A DNA stretch of 64,000 bases from Sphingomonas naasensis. Its GTDB lineage: Bacteria; Pseudomonadota; Alphaproteobacteria; Sphingomonadales; Sphingomonadaceae. Shown one piece after another: positions 36,925 to 45,933 of this stretch; the stretch's first letter is position 1; each line of letters begins with the position of its first letter. The position numbers and the translations under genes are program-made. The stretch lies in contig NZ_SRXU01000005.1 in assembly GCF_004792695.1 (NCBI RefSeq), positions 248,001 through 312,000 on the forward strand, given 5' to 3'. The notes beneath the pieces are model-generated. The model did no database searches. It was given only the letters and a program-made list of their open reading frames with translations, and was not told the DNA's origin.

Positions 36925-38693
36925 GCGGCCTCGCGGATCACTTGCAGGAAAGTGTCACCGTACGCTTCGAGCTTGCGCGCGCCAACGCCCGAGAGCTGGC
37001 CGAGCGCGTTCAATGTCCCGGGGCGGAGCATGGCCATGTCGCGCAGCACCGAATCGTGGAAGATCACATAAGGCGGCAACCCCGCCTCCATCGCGATCTC
37101 GCGGCGCTTGGCGCGCAGCGCCTCGAACAGCGGATTGCCGATCGGATTGACCCCGCCGCCCACGGCGCGCCCGCGCTTCGCGCGCCGCTCGCGCTTCGGC
37201 GGCAGCACCAGCTTCAACTCGGCCTGGCCTTTGAGCAGCGCCTTCGCCTCGGGCCCGAATTCGAGCCCGCCATGTGCATTGGTGCGAAGCGCGTCGCGCA
37301 GCAGCAGCGCGCGCGCCACCGGCTTGAGCAGCGCCGCCTCCTCGCCGTCGACAATGCCGAACACCGAGAGCTGCTCGTGCCCGTTCATCAGACTGCGCTC
37401 GCTCGACTGGCCGAGCAGCACGCTCTCGATATAGCCGACCCCGAACATCATGCCGGTGCGGAACACCGCCGAGAGGAATTTCTGCGCAGTGACGCTGGCG
37501 TCGATCGCCGCGGGCGGGCTCAGGCAATTGTCGCAATTGCCGCATGTCTCGGGCGCGTCCTCGCCGAAATGGCGGAGGAGGATGCGGCGGCGGCAGCCCG
37601 CGGTCTCGACCAGCGCGCCGAGCGCGGTCAGCCGCGCGCGCTCGCCCGCCTGCCGCCCGGGCTCGACCTCGCCGATCCGCTGGCGCGCTCTGGCGAAATC
37701 ATCCGCGCCCCAGAACAGATGCGCCACCGCCGGATCGCCGTCGCGGCCGGCACGGCCGGTCTCCTGATAATAGGCCTCGATCGACTTGGGCAGGCCGGCA
37801 TGCGCGACGAAGCGGACATCGGGCTTGTCGATCCCCATGCCGAACGCGACCGTGGCGACGACCACCATCTCCTCGCTGGCGACGAACGCCGCCTGGTTGC
37901 GCCGGCGCACCGCGGGATCGAGCCCGGCATGATAGGGCAGCACCGGCCGTCCCGTCTCGGCGAGCTTCTCGGCGAGCTTCTCGACGCCCGCGCGAGTCTG
38001 GGCATATACGATCCCGGGCCCCGGCTGCTCGGCGAGCAGATCGAGGATCTGCCGCGTCGTGTTCTCGCGCGGGGCGATCGTGTAGCGGATATTGGGCCGG
38101 TCGAAGCCGGCGACGATCAGCCCCTCTTGCGGGATGCCCAGCTGCTCGAGGATGTCGGCGCGGGTATGCGCATCGGCGGTGGCGGTGAGCGCGAGCCTGG
38201 GCACGTCGCCAAAGCGATCGAGCAGCGGGCGCAGCAGCCGATAATCGGGGCGGAAATCATGCCCCCATTCGGAGACGCAATGCGCCTCGTCGATCGCGAA
38301 CAGGCTCAGCCTGGTTTGCCCGAGCAGGTTGCGGAAGCTCTCGCCCGAGGCGCGCTCGGGCGCGACGTAGAGCAGGTCTAGCTGACCGGCGCGGAAGCGC
38401 TGGATCGTCTCCTCGCGATTCTCGTCGACCGAGGTCAGCGTCGCCGCGCGGATCCCCACCGCCTCGGCGGCGCGAAGCTGGTCGTGCATCAGCGCGATCA
38501 GCGGCGAGACGACGACGCAGGTCCCGTCGAGCGCGAGGCTCGGCACCTGATAGCAGAGCGACTTGCCGGCGCCGGTGGGCATCACCGCGAGCGTGTTTTG
38601 CCCGCCGAGAACGCGATCGACCACCTGCCGCTGCACGCCGCGGAAGTCGGAAAAGCCGAAAGTAGTGTGCAGAATGTCGAGTGGATCGGTCAC
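36921..38693 (-). CDS. recQ: ATP-dependent DNA helicase RecQ
   Basis: 590 residues. Walker A is GAGKS at residues 41-45 (AVMPTGAGKSLCYQVPSL) and the DEAH box is at 135-138 (AIDEAHCVSEWGHDFRPDYR). The second RecA domain has QETGRAGRDGDPA. The zinc-binding site is CRRRILLRHFGE then CGNCDNC, and the HRDC domain is C-terminal (NPLFEALRAKRREIAMEAG). It unwinds recombination intermediates and stalled forks 3' to 5'. It heads a coupled group with an exported protein and a DUF442 protein, an unusual context for recQ. Confidence 0.97.
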   Translation of the reverse strand: MTDPLDILHTTFGFSDFRGVQRQVVDRVLGGQNTLAVMPTGAGKSLCYQVPSLALDGTCVVVSPLIALMHDQLRAAEAVGIRAATLTSVDENREETIQRFRAGQLDLLYVAPERASGESFRNLLGQTRLSLFAIDEAHCVSEWGHDFRPDYRLLRPLLDRFGDVPRLALTATADAHTRADILEQLGIPQEGLIVAGFDRPNIRYTIAPRENTTRQILDLLAEQPGPGIVYAQTRAGVEKLAEKLAETGRPVLPYHAGLDPAVRRRNQAAFVASEEMVVVATVAFGMGIDKPDVRFVAHAGLPKSIEAYYQETGRAGRDGDPAVAHLFWGADDFARARQRIGEVEPGRQAGERARLTALGALVETAGCRRRILLRHFGEDAPETCGNCDNCLSPPAAIDASVTAQKFLSAVFRTGMMFGVGYIESVLLGQSSERSLMNGHEQLSVFGIVDGEEAALLKPVARALLLRDALRTNAHGGLEFGPEAKALLKGQAELKLVLPPKRERRAKRGRAVGGGVNPIGNPLFEALRAKRREIAMEAGLPPYVIFHDSVLRDMAMLRPGTLNALGQLSGVGARKLEAYGDTFLQVIREAA

Positions 38694-38751
38694 GCGCCGC
38701 GCTTAACGGGTCGACGATGCCGCTGTCGAGGCTCGCCGGCTGTACACCCCG

Positions 38752-39273
38752 CTATGCACAGGGCAGCCCATCGCCGGGCTTCCACGGAACCAGGCGGAAA
38801 TCGCGAAGCTCGATCCATGCGATCTTGTACGGCCAATGCTCGATGGTCGCCTTGCCCGGCATCACGAGACAGACGTCGGTCGGCCCGGATTTGCCGTCGA
38901 CACCGATCGTGGCGCGATACACCAGCCCCTGATCATAGCCATTGTCGATCACCAGCAAGCTATGGGCTTCGCGCAGCGCCGGCGTGAACCGCGCCCGGAT
39001 CTTGCCCGGTTCGGGGGGCGGCGCGGCCGGCCGGTCCCTCCTTGCAGGCAGCACCACGCCATTGGCGCCGATTGCATCGTCATGATCGCCGCGGCCAAAT
39101 TCCTGGGCCAAGGCCCGCTCATAGGGATTGGGCGCGGCCTCCTCGCGCTTCACCTCCACCGCCGCCCCCGCATCGAGCGTGAAGACGACTTGCTCGCCCA
39201 TCGCGACGCGGACCTGCGCCGAGGCGGGCAGCGCGATCGACGCAGCCACGAGCGTGAGAAACGCGAGTCGCAT
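38752..39273 (-). CDS. Exported protein of unknown function
   Basis: 173 residues with signal peptide MRLAFLTLVAASIALPASAQ. The mature part includes FTLDAGAAVEVKREEAAPNP and LVYRATIGVDGKSGPTDVCL, with two cysteines near the C-terminus that may pair. No known domain is recognised. It stands between recQ (58-base gap, same strand) and the divergent HerA-like gene. Confidence 0.68.
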   Translation of the reverse strand: MRLAFLTLVAASIALPASAQVRVAMGEQVVFTLDAGAAVEVKREEAAPNPYERALAQEFGRGDHDDAIGANGVVLPARRDRPAAPPPEPGKIRARFTPALREAHSLLVIDNGYDQGLVYRATIGVDGKSGPTDVCLVMPGKATIEHWPYKIAWIELRDFRLVPWKPGDGLPCA

Positions 39274-39407
39274 CGGCCATCCCCCTTGCAGACGGGGCGA
39301 CTATCGCGCGCGGCCCAGCCCCCGGCAAGACCGTCCACAGCATTGCGACGGCGCGCGTCACGCGGCGCTTGCCTGGGCCTGCCCGCTTCCGGCAAAGCAT
39401 TGTTCGA

Positions 39408-40862
39408 ATGACGGTTCGCGTGGAAATGGGGAAAGATGCGGGCGGCGCGCCCGTATCGATGGATCTCGAGGAGCTGCTGGCCACGCGATTGCTCGTCCAG
39501 GGCAATTCGGGTTCGGGAAAGTCGCATCTGCTGCGCCGCCTGCTCGAACAGTCCGCCGGGCAGGTCCAGCAAGTGGTGATCGATCCCGAGGGCGATTTCG
39601 TCACTTTGGGCGATCGCTACGGCCATATCGCGATCGAAGCCTCCGAGCATAGCGAGCGCGACGTCGCGCGGTTCGCGGCGCGGATTCGCGAGCATCGCGC
39701 CTCGGTGGTGCTCAGCCTCGAAGGGCTCGAGGCCGAGGGCCAGATGAAATGCGCCGCGGCCTTCCTCAACGGCATGTTCGATGCCCCGCGCGATCATTGG
39801 TATCCGGCGCTGGTCGTGGTCGACGAGGCGCAGCTGTTCGCGCCCGCGGGCGGCGGCGAGGTTGCCGAGGACGTCCGACGCGCCTCGCTCTCGGCGATGA
39901 CCAATTTGATGTGCCGCGGGCGCAAGCGCGGGCTCGCCGGGGTGATCGCCACCCAGCGCCTCGCCAAGCTCGCCAAGAACGTCGCCGCCGAGGCGTCGAA
40001 CTTCCTGATGGGCCGCACCTTTCTCGACATCGACATGGCACGCGCCGCCGACCTGCTCGGCATGGAGCGCCGCCAGGCCGAGGCGATCCGGGATCTCGCG
40101 CGCGGCCATTTCCTCGCGCTCGGCCCCGCGGTGGCGCGCCGCCCGGTGGCGATCCAGATCGGCGCGGTCGAGACCAGCGCGCGCAGCTCTTCCCCCAAGC
40201 TGACGCCGCTGCCCCAGGCCCCCGCCGAGGACATCAAGGATCTGCTGCTCGCCCCCGCCGAGCCCGAATGGACGCCGCCCGCACCTGCCCCGGCGCCGAC
40301 CCAGATGCCGTCCGAACGCCTGATCGAGGCGCTGGCGCGCTCGGTTCCCGCCCCCGCCGAGGCCACGCCCGACATGCCGCCCGAGGAGGCCGCCGAGCGC
40401 ATCGCCGATGTGCTACGCGACATCGTCGACGATGCCGACTCCGCCTTCCGCTCGCCCGCGGTGCTCTACCAGGATTTTCTGGTGCGCTGCCGGATGGTTG
40501 GGCTCGCGCGGCCACCGCTCGACCTTTCGGGATTCGTGCGTCGGCTCTCGGCCGCGCGCGCCGGCATCCATGGCGACCCGGACGACGACTGGGCACAGGC
40601 GCTCGACGCGGCGCGCGCGCTGCCCGACGACATGCTCGGCCCCTTCCTGCTCGTCGCCCGCGCCGCGCGCGAGGGCCTGCCCTGCCCGAGCGATACCGAG
40701 CTCGCCACCACCTACGGCACCAGCTCGCTCGGTCGCGTCCGGCGGCTGCTGCAGTATATCGAGAGCAAGGAATTGTTCGTCACCCGCGTCGATCTCGCAG
40801 GTAAACGGTCGATCACCATCCCGCGGCTGGGCTGGACCACCCAACCGTCCGAAGTGGGCTAG
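39408..40862 (+). CDS. HerA-like ATPase with C-terminal winged-helix-like segment
   Basis: 484 residues. Walker A is GNSGSGKS at 32-39 and Walker B is VVVDEAQ at 136-142. The DLARGHFLALGPAVARRPV region and an acidic/alanine-proline linker (about 270-330) follow. The final roughly 100 residues, including SDTELATTYGTSSLGRVRRL and ESKELFVTRVD, look like a winged helix. HerA/FtsK-type ATPases move DNA, often with a nuclease partner; none is adjacent. The ATG at 39408 has no strong Shine-Dalgarno; TTG 39369 or ATG 39426 are alternatives. A membrane-protein gene follows 62 bases later. Confidence 0.82.
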   Translation: MTVRVEMGKDAGGAPVSMDLEELLATRLLVQGNSGSGKSHLLRRLLEQSAGQVQQVVIDPEGDFVTLGDRYGHIAIEASEHSERDVARFAARIREHRASVVLSLEGLEAEGQMKCAAAFLNGMFDAPRDHWYPALVVVDEAQLFAPAGGGEVAEDVRRASLSAMTNLMCRGRKRGLAGVIATQRLAKLAKNVAAEASNFLMGRTFLDIDMARAADLLGMERRQAEAIRDLARGHFLALGPAVARRPVAIQIGAVETSARSSSPKLTPLPQAPAEDIKDLLLAPAEPEWTPPAPAPAPTQMPSERLIEALARSVPAPAEATPDMPPEEAAERIADVLRDIVDDADSAFRSPAVLYQDFLVRCRMVGLARPPLDLSGFVRRLSAARAGIHGDPDDDWAQALDAARALPDDMLGPFLLVARAAREGLPCPSDTELATTYGTSSLGRVRRLLQYIESKELFVTRVDLAGKRSITIPRLGWTTQPSEVG

Positions 40863-40924
40863 TCCTTCCGTTCCGAACCCCGGAGCTTCGTGTTAGTCTG
40901 CTTCCGATCAGGGGGAGAAACGCG

Positions 40925-41536
40925 ATGGACAACGGCTTTAATCCCGCAGAAGAACCGCGCGGCTATAGTCTGGGACGGGCGTCGCTCGCCCTTGCCGGAA
41001 TCGGCCTCATCTATGGCGCGGTCGCGCTGTTCGGCTTCGTTTGTTACCTGCTCGTGCAGGACGACACCCATGCCAGCGAGCGCGCCACCACCCTTGCCGA
41101 CTTCACGCCCGAGATGATCCTCACTGCGATCGGCCTCGTCGGCGCGCTGCTCGGCACGCAGCTCCTGCGTTCGGTCGGGCTGTCGCGCGGCCAGCAGCCG
41201 GGCCGGGTGATCAACAGCGAGGAATGGCAGGCGATCAGCGAGCAAGTGAAATCGGGGCAGGAAGAGGCGGTCACCCAATATATCCGGCTCACCAGCCTCA
41301 GCGGCTTCACCGGCGCCTTCACCAAATTGGGGCTGACCGGGCTGCCGCTCGCGACGATCGGGCTGACGCTGTTCTTCTCGATCCTCGCGATCAGCTATCC
41401 CAACTTCATGGACCTCGCCAAACTGACGCTCGGCGCGTTCATCGGGTCGTTCGTCCAGAAGCAGGCGGGCGCGGGCGGTTCGGTGAAGCTGCCCGGCGGT
41501 CAGACCGTGTCGGTGACCGCGCCGCCGGTCGCCTGA
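40925..41536 (+). CDS. Membrane protein of unknown function
   Basis: 203 residues with about four hydrophobic segments: ALAGIGLIYGAVALFGFVCY, MILTAIGLVGALLGTQLLRS, LPLATIGLTLFFSILAISYP and LGAFIGSFVQKQAG. A soluble loop of about 50 residues lies between the second and third. No motif is recognised. It follows the HerA-like ATPase on the same strand, and its last 37 bases overlap the 3' end of the convergent alpha/beta-hydrolase gene. Confidence 0.7.
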   Translation: MDNGFNPAEEPRGYSLGRASLALAGIGLIYGAVALFGFVCYLLVQDDTHASERATTLADFTPEMILTAIGLVGALLGTQLLRSVGLSRGQQPGRVINSEEWQAISEQVKSGQEEAVTQYIRLTSLSGFTGAFTKLGLTGLPLATIGLTLFFSILAISYPNFMDLAKLTLGAFIGSFVQKQAGAGGSVKLPGGQTVSVTAPPVA

Positions 41537-42468
41537 GCCTCGACCCCCGGCAGGCCGCGCAGCCACGCCTCGGTCTGCGTGGCATGGGTAATCGGCAACA
41601 TATGGCCGCCATCGACCAGCGCGATCGTCGCGCCGGGGATTTCGGCGGCGGTGCGCTCGCCGTTGAGCGCCGGATCGAGCACGGCATCGCTGCGCCCGAA
41701 CAGGATCGCGACCGGCACACGCATCTCGCCATAGCGCGCGACCAGAGCCGCCATCTCGCCGGGCGCGGCGTTCACTTCGAACGCGCCTGCGAGATAGCTT
41801 TTGGGGCGCAGCGCGAGCGCGCCGCCCCCGGCGAGCGCGAAATCGGCGGGCACCGGATCGGGCGCGAAGATCGCCGCGGCGGTCTCCTTGCCCTTGCGCA
41901 CGCCGACCGGCACCGCGACGGTCCAGGCGAGCAGCGCGTGCAGCGCCGGCGGGGCGAGCAGTCCCTTGAACGGCGCCGGCACGGTCGCGACGACCTGGCT
42001 CAGCGGCGCGATCAGCGCGAGGCCACGGACCCGCTCGGGCCGGTTCAGCCCGAGCGCGAGGCTCACCGCGCCCCCCATCGAATGGCCGACGACCAAAGGC
42101 TTGTCGAGCTCGAGCTGCTCGATCAGCGCGGCGATCATCGCCGCCTGCGCGGCGATCCCGGGCCGCGGCCCATGGAGCTGCGAGTGCCCCCAGCCGGGCC
42201 GATCGACGAGGATCACGCGATGGTCGACAGCGAGCCGGCCGGCGAGCGCGTGCGAGAAGTTGCGCAGCTGGCCCATCAGGCCATGAACCATCACGATCGC
42301 CGGGCCTCCGGCCTCGGGGTTGAGATCGACATAGTGGATGCACGCGCCGGGCACGTCGGCGAACTTGCCCTCTGCCGGCACCATTTCCTCGGCCTTGCGC
42401 CCGACATAGGCCGACCAGCCGGCCAGCCCGAGCACGAACACCCCGACCAGTCCCAATGGTATCAGCAT
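41500..42468 (-). CDS. Alpha/beta-hydrolase with N-terminal membrane anchor
   Basis: 322 residues. An N-terminal anchor or signal, LIPLGLVGVFVLGLAGWSAY, precedes an alpha/beta-hydrolase fold. The oxyanion-region motif VHGLMGQ and the nucleophile elbow GHSMGG are clear; the acid and His lie in FGRSDAVLDP and DGGHMLP. It could be an esterase, lipase or epoxide hydrolase; the substrate is not predictable. It overlaps the convergent membrane-protein gene by 37 bases. Confidence 0.9.
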   Translation of the reverse strand: MLIPLGLVGVFVLGLAGWSAYVGRKAEEMVPAEGKFADVPGACIHYVDLNPEAGGPAIVMVHGLMGQLRNFSHALAGRLAVDHRVILVDRPGWGHSQLHGPRPGIAAQAAMIAALIEQLELDKPLVVGHSMGGAVSLALGLNRPERVRGLALIAPLSQVVATVPAPFKGLLAPPALHALLAWTVAVPVGVRKGKETAAAIFAPDPVPADFALAGGGALALRPKSYLAGAFEVNAAPGEMAALVARYGEMRVPVAILFGRSDAVLDPALNGERTAAEIPGATIALVDGGHMLPITHATQTEAWLRGLPGVEAQATGGAVTDTV

Positions 42469-42506
42469 CGCTTCCCTCCCCTGCGCCGGCGGGTTAGAGC
42501 CTAGGC

Positions 42507-42779
42507 ATGTCCGACGTCAGCAACAACGAAGAACGCAGCCGCTACGAATTGGTCGAGCAGGGGCACACCGCCTTCGCCGCCTATGAGATCGACGGTGAGG
42601 TGATCACCTTCACCCATACGGTGGTGCCGCCGTCGCTGCAGGGCATGGGCATCGCCAGCCGGCTGATCCTCGCCGCGCTGACCGACGCCCGCGCCCGTGG
42701 GCTCAAGGTGCGCCCGCAATGCCCCTTCGTCGCGGCCTATATTGCCAAGCATCCCGAGTGGCAGGACCTGCGGGTCTGA
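42507..42779 (+). CDS. Short GNAT-fold N-acetyltransferase family protein
   Basis: 90 residues. FTHTVVPPSLQGMGIASRLI contains the acetyl-CoA-binding Q-x-x-G-x-G/A segment, and KVRPQCPFVAAYIAKHPEWQ is the usual C-terminus of the YidJ-like short GNAT group. These small proteins bind acetyl-CoA; acceptors are mostly unknown. It starts 38 bases from the divergent hydrolase gene. Confidence 0.88.
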   Translation: MSDVSNNEERSRYELVEQGHTAFAAYEIDGEVITFTHTVVPPSLQGMGIASRLILAALTDARARGLKVRPQCPFVAAYIAKHPEWQDLRV

Positions 42780-42789
42780 CCCGCGGCGC

Positions 42790-43692
42790 TCAATCGATAT
42801 AGCCGGTGCGCCGGAGGAACGCGCGGAGCGATTCGGGGAAGCTGCGATACGCGCTGCCGTGCCCTGGCGGGCAGGGATAGACCGTCACCGCGCAGCCCTG
42901 CCACAGCGCGCCCTTCCGATCATAATGGCGCAGCATCTCCTCCCACGCCGCGTCGAACGCGCCGATCCGGGCGGCGTCTGCGATCCAGGCCGCGCAGGCG
43001 CCATTGCGATCGGGTTTCTGCGAGATGCACACGCTGCGCCGCGCAGCCATGTCCTTGCGATAGAGTCCGGCGAAGGCGGGTTCGCGGGAGACGTCGGTCG
43101 GCACGCCGGCGCGTAGCGTCAGCACCACCGGCGGCCGCGGCGTGCAGCCATTGCAGCCAAAGGCGCTGTCGAAGGCGCCATCGCGCAGCACGAAGTCGAC
43201 TGCACCGTCGCCGGAGAGGTCGGCGAGCGTCGCGCCGAGCTCGCCCTGGAGCTGCCCCGGTAGCCACGCCTCGCGATATCCGTCGTGCGAAGGGACGAGC
43301 AGCTGCACCCGCACGTCGCCGCCCGAGCCGCCCGACTCATTGACGATCACCACTCCGGGGCGCGGGTCCCGGCGATCGAAGCGCACCACCGCGACGCGAT
43401 AATAGGAAGACTGGTCGTCGCTTCGCACCCGGAACGGCGCGACGCCGGGCGCAGTGACGGTCAGCTCGGCCTGATTGTTCTGCGGATCGAACCGACAGCC
43501 CTCGGTCTGCGGCGGAGCCTCGCACGGCGCAGGCGCGATCTCGATCCGGACGCCGTCCGAGGTCCAGGCGGCGCGCCCTTCGCGCGGGTTCCAGAAACGG
43601 AGCGCGCCGGGCGCCGCGCGCGCCTCGGTGCCGAGAGGCGAGAATGGGATGGGCGAAGCGAGCGTCAGGAGACCGGCGAGAAGAAGCGGCAT
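42790..43692 (-). CDS. Exported cysteine-containing protein of unknown function
   Basis: 300 residues with N-terminal signal MPLLLAGLLTLASPIPFSPL. A calcium-dependent-like stretch, ADLSGDGAVDFVLRDG, resembles an FG-GAP/EF-type loop. Numerous cysteines, including CNGC and the C-terminal CAVTVYPCPP, suggest disulfides in the periplasm. SYYRVAVVRFDRRDPRPGVV lies before the loop. No enzyme family is recognised. It is convergent with the GNAT gene and upstream of the ABC exporter gene in map position but on the same strand as it. Confidence 0.7.
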   Translation of the reverse strand: MPLLLAGLLTLASPIPFSPLGTEARAAPGALRFWNPREGRAAWTSDGVRIEIAPAPCEAPPQTEGCRFDPQNNQAELTVTAPGVAPFRVRSDDQSSYYRVAVVRFDRRDPRPGVVIVNESGGSGGDVRVQLLVPSHDGYREAWLPGQLQGELGATLADLSGDGAVDFVLRDGAFDSAFGCNGCTPRPPVVLTLRAGVPTDVSREPAFAGLYRKDMAARRSVCISQKPDRNGACAAWIADAARIGAFDAAWEEMLRHYDRKGALWQGCAVTVYPCPPGHGSAYRSFPESLRAFLRRTGYID

Positions 43693-43775
43693 CGGCGCGA
43701 ATCCGGTTGGAGGTGAGCCAGTCTAACGCGCGCACCTTTCTCAGTCCATCGATGAAATAGCACGTTTCGTCGCAG

Positions 43776-45596
43776 TTATTCCGCCGCGATCTCCTCGCCG
43801 TCCTCGCGCTCCTGCGCCTGACGCGCCCACATCTCCGCATAGATACCCTGCCTGCGCAGCAGCTCGACATGGGTGCCCTGCTCGGCGACGCGCCCGGCTT
43901 CGAGCACGATGATGCGATCGGCATGGACCACGGTCGACAGGCGGTGCGCGATGACGATCGTGGTGCGCCCGCGCTCGATCGCCTCGAGCGTCGCCTGGAT
44001 GTCGGCCTCGGTGCGGCTGTCGAGCGCCGAGGTCGCCTCGTCGAGGATCAGGATCGGCGGGTTCTTGACCAAGGTCCGCGCAATCGCGACGCGCTGCTTC
44101 TCACCGCCCGATAGCTTGAGCCCGCGCTCCCCGACGCGCGTGTCGAACCCGTCGGGGAGCGACTGGATGAAGCCGGCGATCGCGGCACCGCGCGCCGCGG
44201 CGGCGACCTCGTCGGGCGTCGCGCCCTCGCGGCCATAGGCGATGTTGTAGCCGATCGTGTCGTTGAACAGCACCGTGTCCTGCGGGACGATGCCGATCGC
44301 CGCGCGCAGCGAGCCTTGCGTCACTGCGCGGATGTCCTGCCCGTCGATCGTGATCCGCCCGCCGGTGACGTCGTAGAAACGGTACATCAGCCGCGCGAGC
44401 GTCGACTTGCCGGCGCCCGACGGCCCGACCACCGCCACCGTCGCGCCGGCGGGGATGTCGAGATCGATGCCCTTGAGGATCTGGCGATCGGGGTCGTAGC
44501 CGAAGGCGACATTCTCGAAGCGGACATGCCCCTCGCCCACCGCGAGCGGCGGCGCGCCGGGCGCGTCGACGATCTCGGCATGAGTGTCGATAAGATCGAA
44601 CATGCTGCCCATGTCGATCACGCCCTGGCGGATCGTGCGATAGACCCAGCCGAGCATGTCGAGCGGGCGGAACAGCTGGCTGAGCAGTGTCGAGACCAGC
44701 ACCACGTCGCCCGCGGTGAACTTGCCCGAGCTCCAGCCGAACACGACCAGCGCCATGCCCGCGCCGAGCATGACATTGGTGATCACCGCCTGGCCGATAT
44801 TGAGCCAGGCGAGCGAGTTCTCCGACGTGACCGCCGCCTTCATATACGCGGCCATCGCCCTGTCGTAGCGCGTGCTCTCGCGCGCCTCGGCGTTGAAATA
44901 TTTGACCGTCTCGAAGTTGAGCAGCGAATCGACCGCGTGCGCCACCGCGCCGGTGTCGAGATCGTTCATCTGCTCGCGCAGCTTCGAGCGCCAGTCGGTC
45001 ACCCAGCGGGTGAAGGCGATATAGGCGACGACCATCACCAGCGTGCCGACCACCAGCCACACCCCGAAGCGCGTCCAGAAGATACCGATCACCAGCGCGA
45101 GCTCGAGGATCGTCGGGGCGATGTTGAACAGCAGGAAATAGAGCATCGTGTCGATGCTCTTGGTGCCGCGCTCGACCACCTTGGTGATCGCGCCGGTGCG
45201 GCGCTCGAGATGGAAGCGCAGCGACAGGCCGTGAAGATGGCGGAACACGTCGGAGGCGAGCCGGCGGGTGGCGTCCTGCCCGACCTTCTCGAACACCGCG
45301 TTGCGCAGATTGTCGAACAGCACGGTGCCCAGCCGCGCCGCGGCATAGCCGGTCACCAGCGCGACCACGAGCCACAGCGCGTCGCGCGATCCGTCCGCCA
45401 TATGGTCGATCGCGCCCTGCAGCGCGAACGGCGCGCCATAGACCTGGACCAGCTTGGAGAACACCACCAGCACCAGCGAAATCACGATGCGCGCGCGCAG
45501 CCCGGGCGACTCCTTCGGCCAGAGATAGGGCAGGAAGCGCTTGATCGTCCCGAACAGCGGGCGCTCGGGCGCAGCGGCAGAATTTTGCGGAGGCAT
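43776..45596 (-). CDS. Atm1/HMT1-type ABC exporter (fused permease and ATPase)
   Basis: 606 residues. The N-terminal membrane domain (about residues 20-330) has the NFETVKYFNAEARES segment typical of the Atm1/ABCB7/HMT1 group. The ATPase domain has Walker A GPSGAGKST at 391-399, signature LSGGEKQRVAIARTLVKNPP and Walker B ILILDEATSALDSRTEAD. These half-transporters form homodimers; relatives export glutathione-linked compounds or metal complexes. The start at 45596 is the best family match although its Shine-Dalgarno is weak. Confidence 0.94.
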   Translation of the reverse strand: MPPQNSAAAPERPLFGTIKRFLPYLWPKESPGLRARIVISLVLVVFSKLVQVYGAPFALQGAIDHMADGSRDALWLVVALVTGYAAARLGTVLFDNLRNAVFEKVGQDATRRLASDVFRHLHGLSLRFHLERRTGAITKVVERGTKSIDTMLYFLLFNIAPTILELALVIGIFWTRFGVWLVVGTLVMVVAYIAFTRWVTDWRSKLREQMNDLDTGAVAHAVDSLLNFETVKYFNAEARESTRYDRAMAAYMKAAVTSENSLAWLNIGQAVITNVMLGAGMALVVFGWSSGKFTAGDVVLVSTLLSQLFRPLDMLGWVYRTIRQGVIDMGSMFDLIDTHAEIVDAPGAPPLAVGEGHVRFENVAFGYDPDRQILKGIDLDIPAGATVAVVGPSGAGKSTLARLMYRFYDVTGGRITIDGQDIRAVTQGSLRAAIGIVPQDTVLFNDTIGYNIAYGREGATPDEVAAAARGAAIAGFIQSLPDGFDTRVGERGLKLSGGEKQRVAIARTLVKNPPILILDEATSALDSRTEADIQATLEAIERGRTTIVIAHRLSTVVHADRIIVLEAGRVAEQGTHVELLRRQGIYAEMWARQAQEREDGEEIAAE

Positions 45597-45689
45597 CAAG
45601 GCGCGATTTGGGACGTCGGGCGCACGCTTGCAACAGTTTGGCGGGAACGTCGCCCTCCGCGCTTCGTTTTTGCAGTGGAAGGACGAGCG

Positions 45690-45926
45690 ATGGACCAGAT
45701 CCTCTACGTGCTGGCGATCATGGGCTGCAGCGACGATTCGATGCAGTGCCAGCAGGCGCGTGTCGAGCCGGTCCGCTACACCTCGGTCCAAGCCTGTCAG
45801 GAAGCGATGCCCGCCGCGCTCCAGCGCAATGCCGATATCGATTATCCGGTGATCAGCGCGGCCTGTCAGCGCCAGGGCGGGCAGATGGTCGATGCCCGGC
45901 GCGCGAGCGCGCGCCCCGGCACCTAG
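45690..45926 (+). CDS. Small cysteine-containing protein of unknown function
   Basis: 78 residues, MDQILYVLAIMGCSDDSMQC at the N-terminus, with further cysteines in VQACQEAMPA and SAACQRQGG. AAGGA lies seven bases before the ATG at 45690. A short hydrophobic start may be a weak export signal or lipoprotein-like segment. It is divergent from the ABC exporter gene. Longer in-frame extension upstream is antisense to that exporter and was excluded. Family not recognised. Confidence 0.62.
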   Translation: MDQILYVLAIMGCSDDSMQCQQARVEPVRYTSVQACQEAMPAALQRNADIDYPVISAACQRQGGQMVDARRASARPGT

Positions 45927-45933
45927 AGACCCG

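Noticed and set aside
8320..43761. A 13-base word CGATGAAATAGCA shared by the gap at 8320-8332 and the gap at 43749-43761
   Set aside because: Matches of this length are expected by chance in a 64 kb window, and the flanks show no shared structure.
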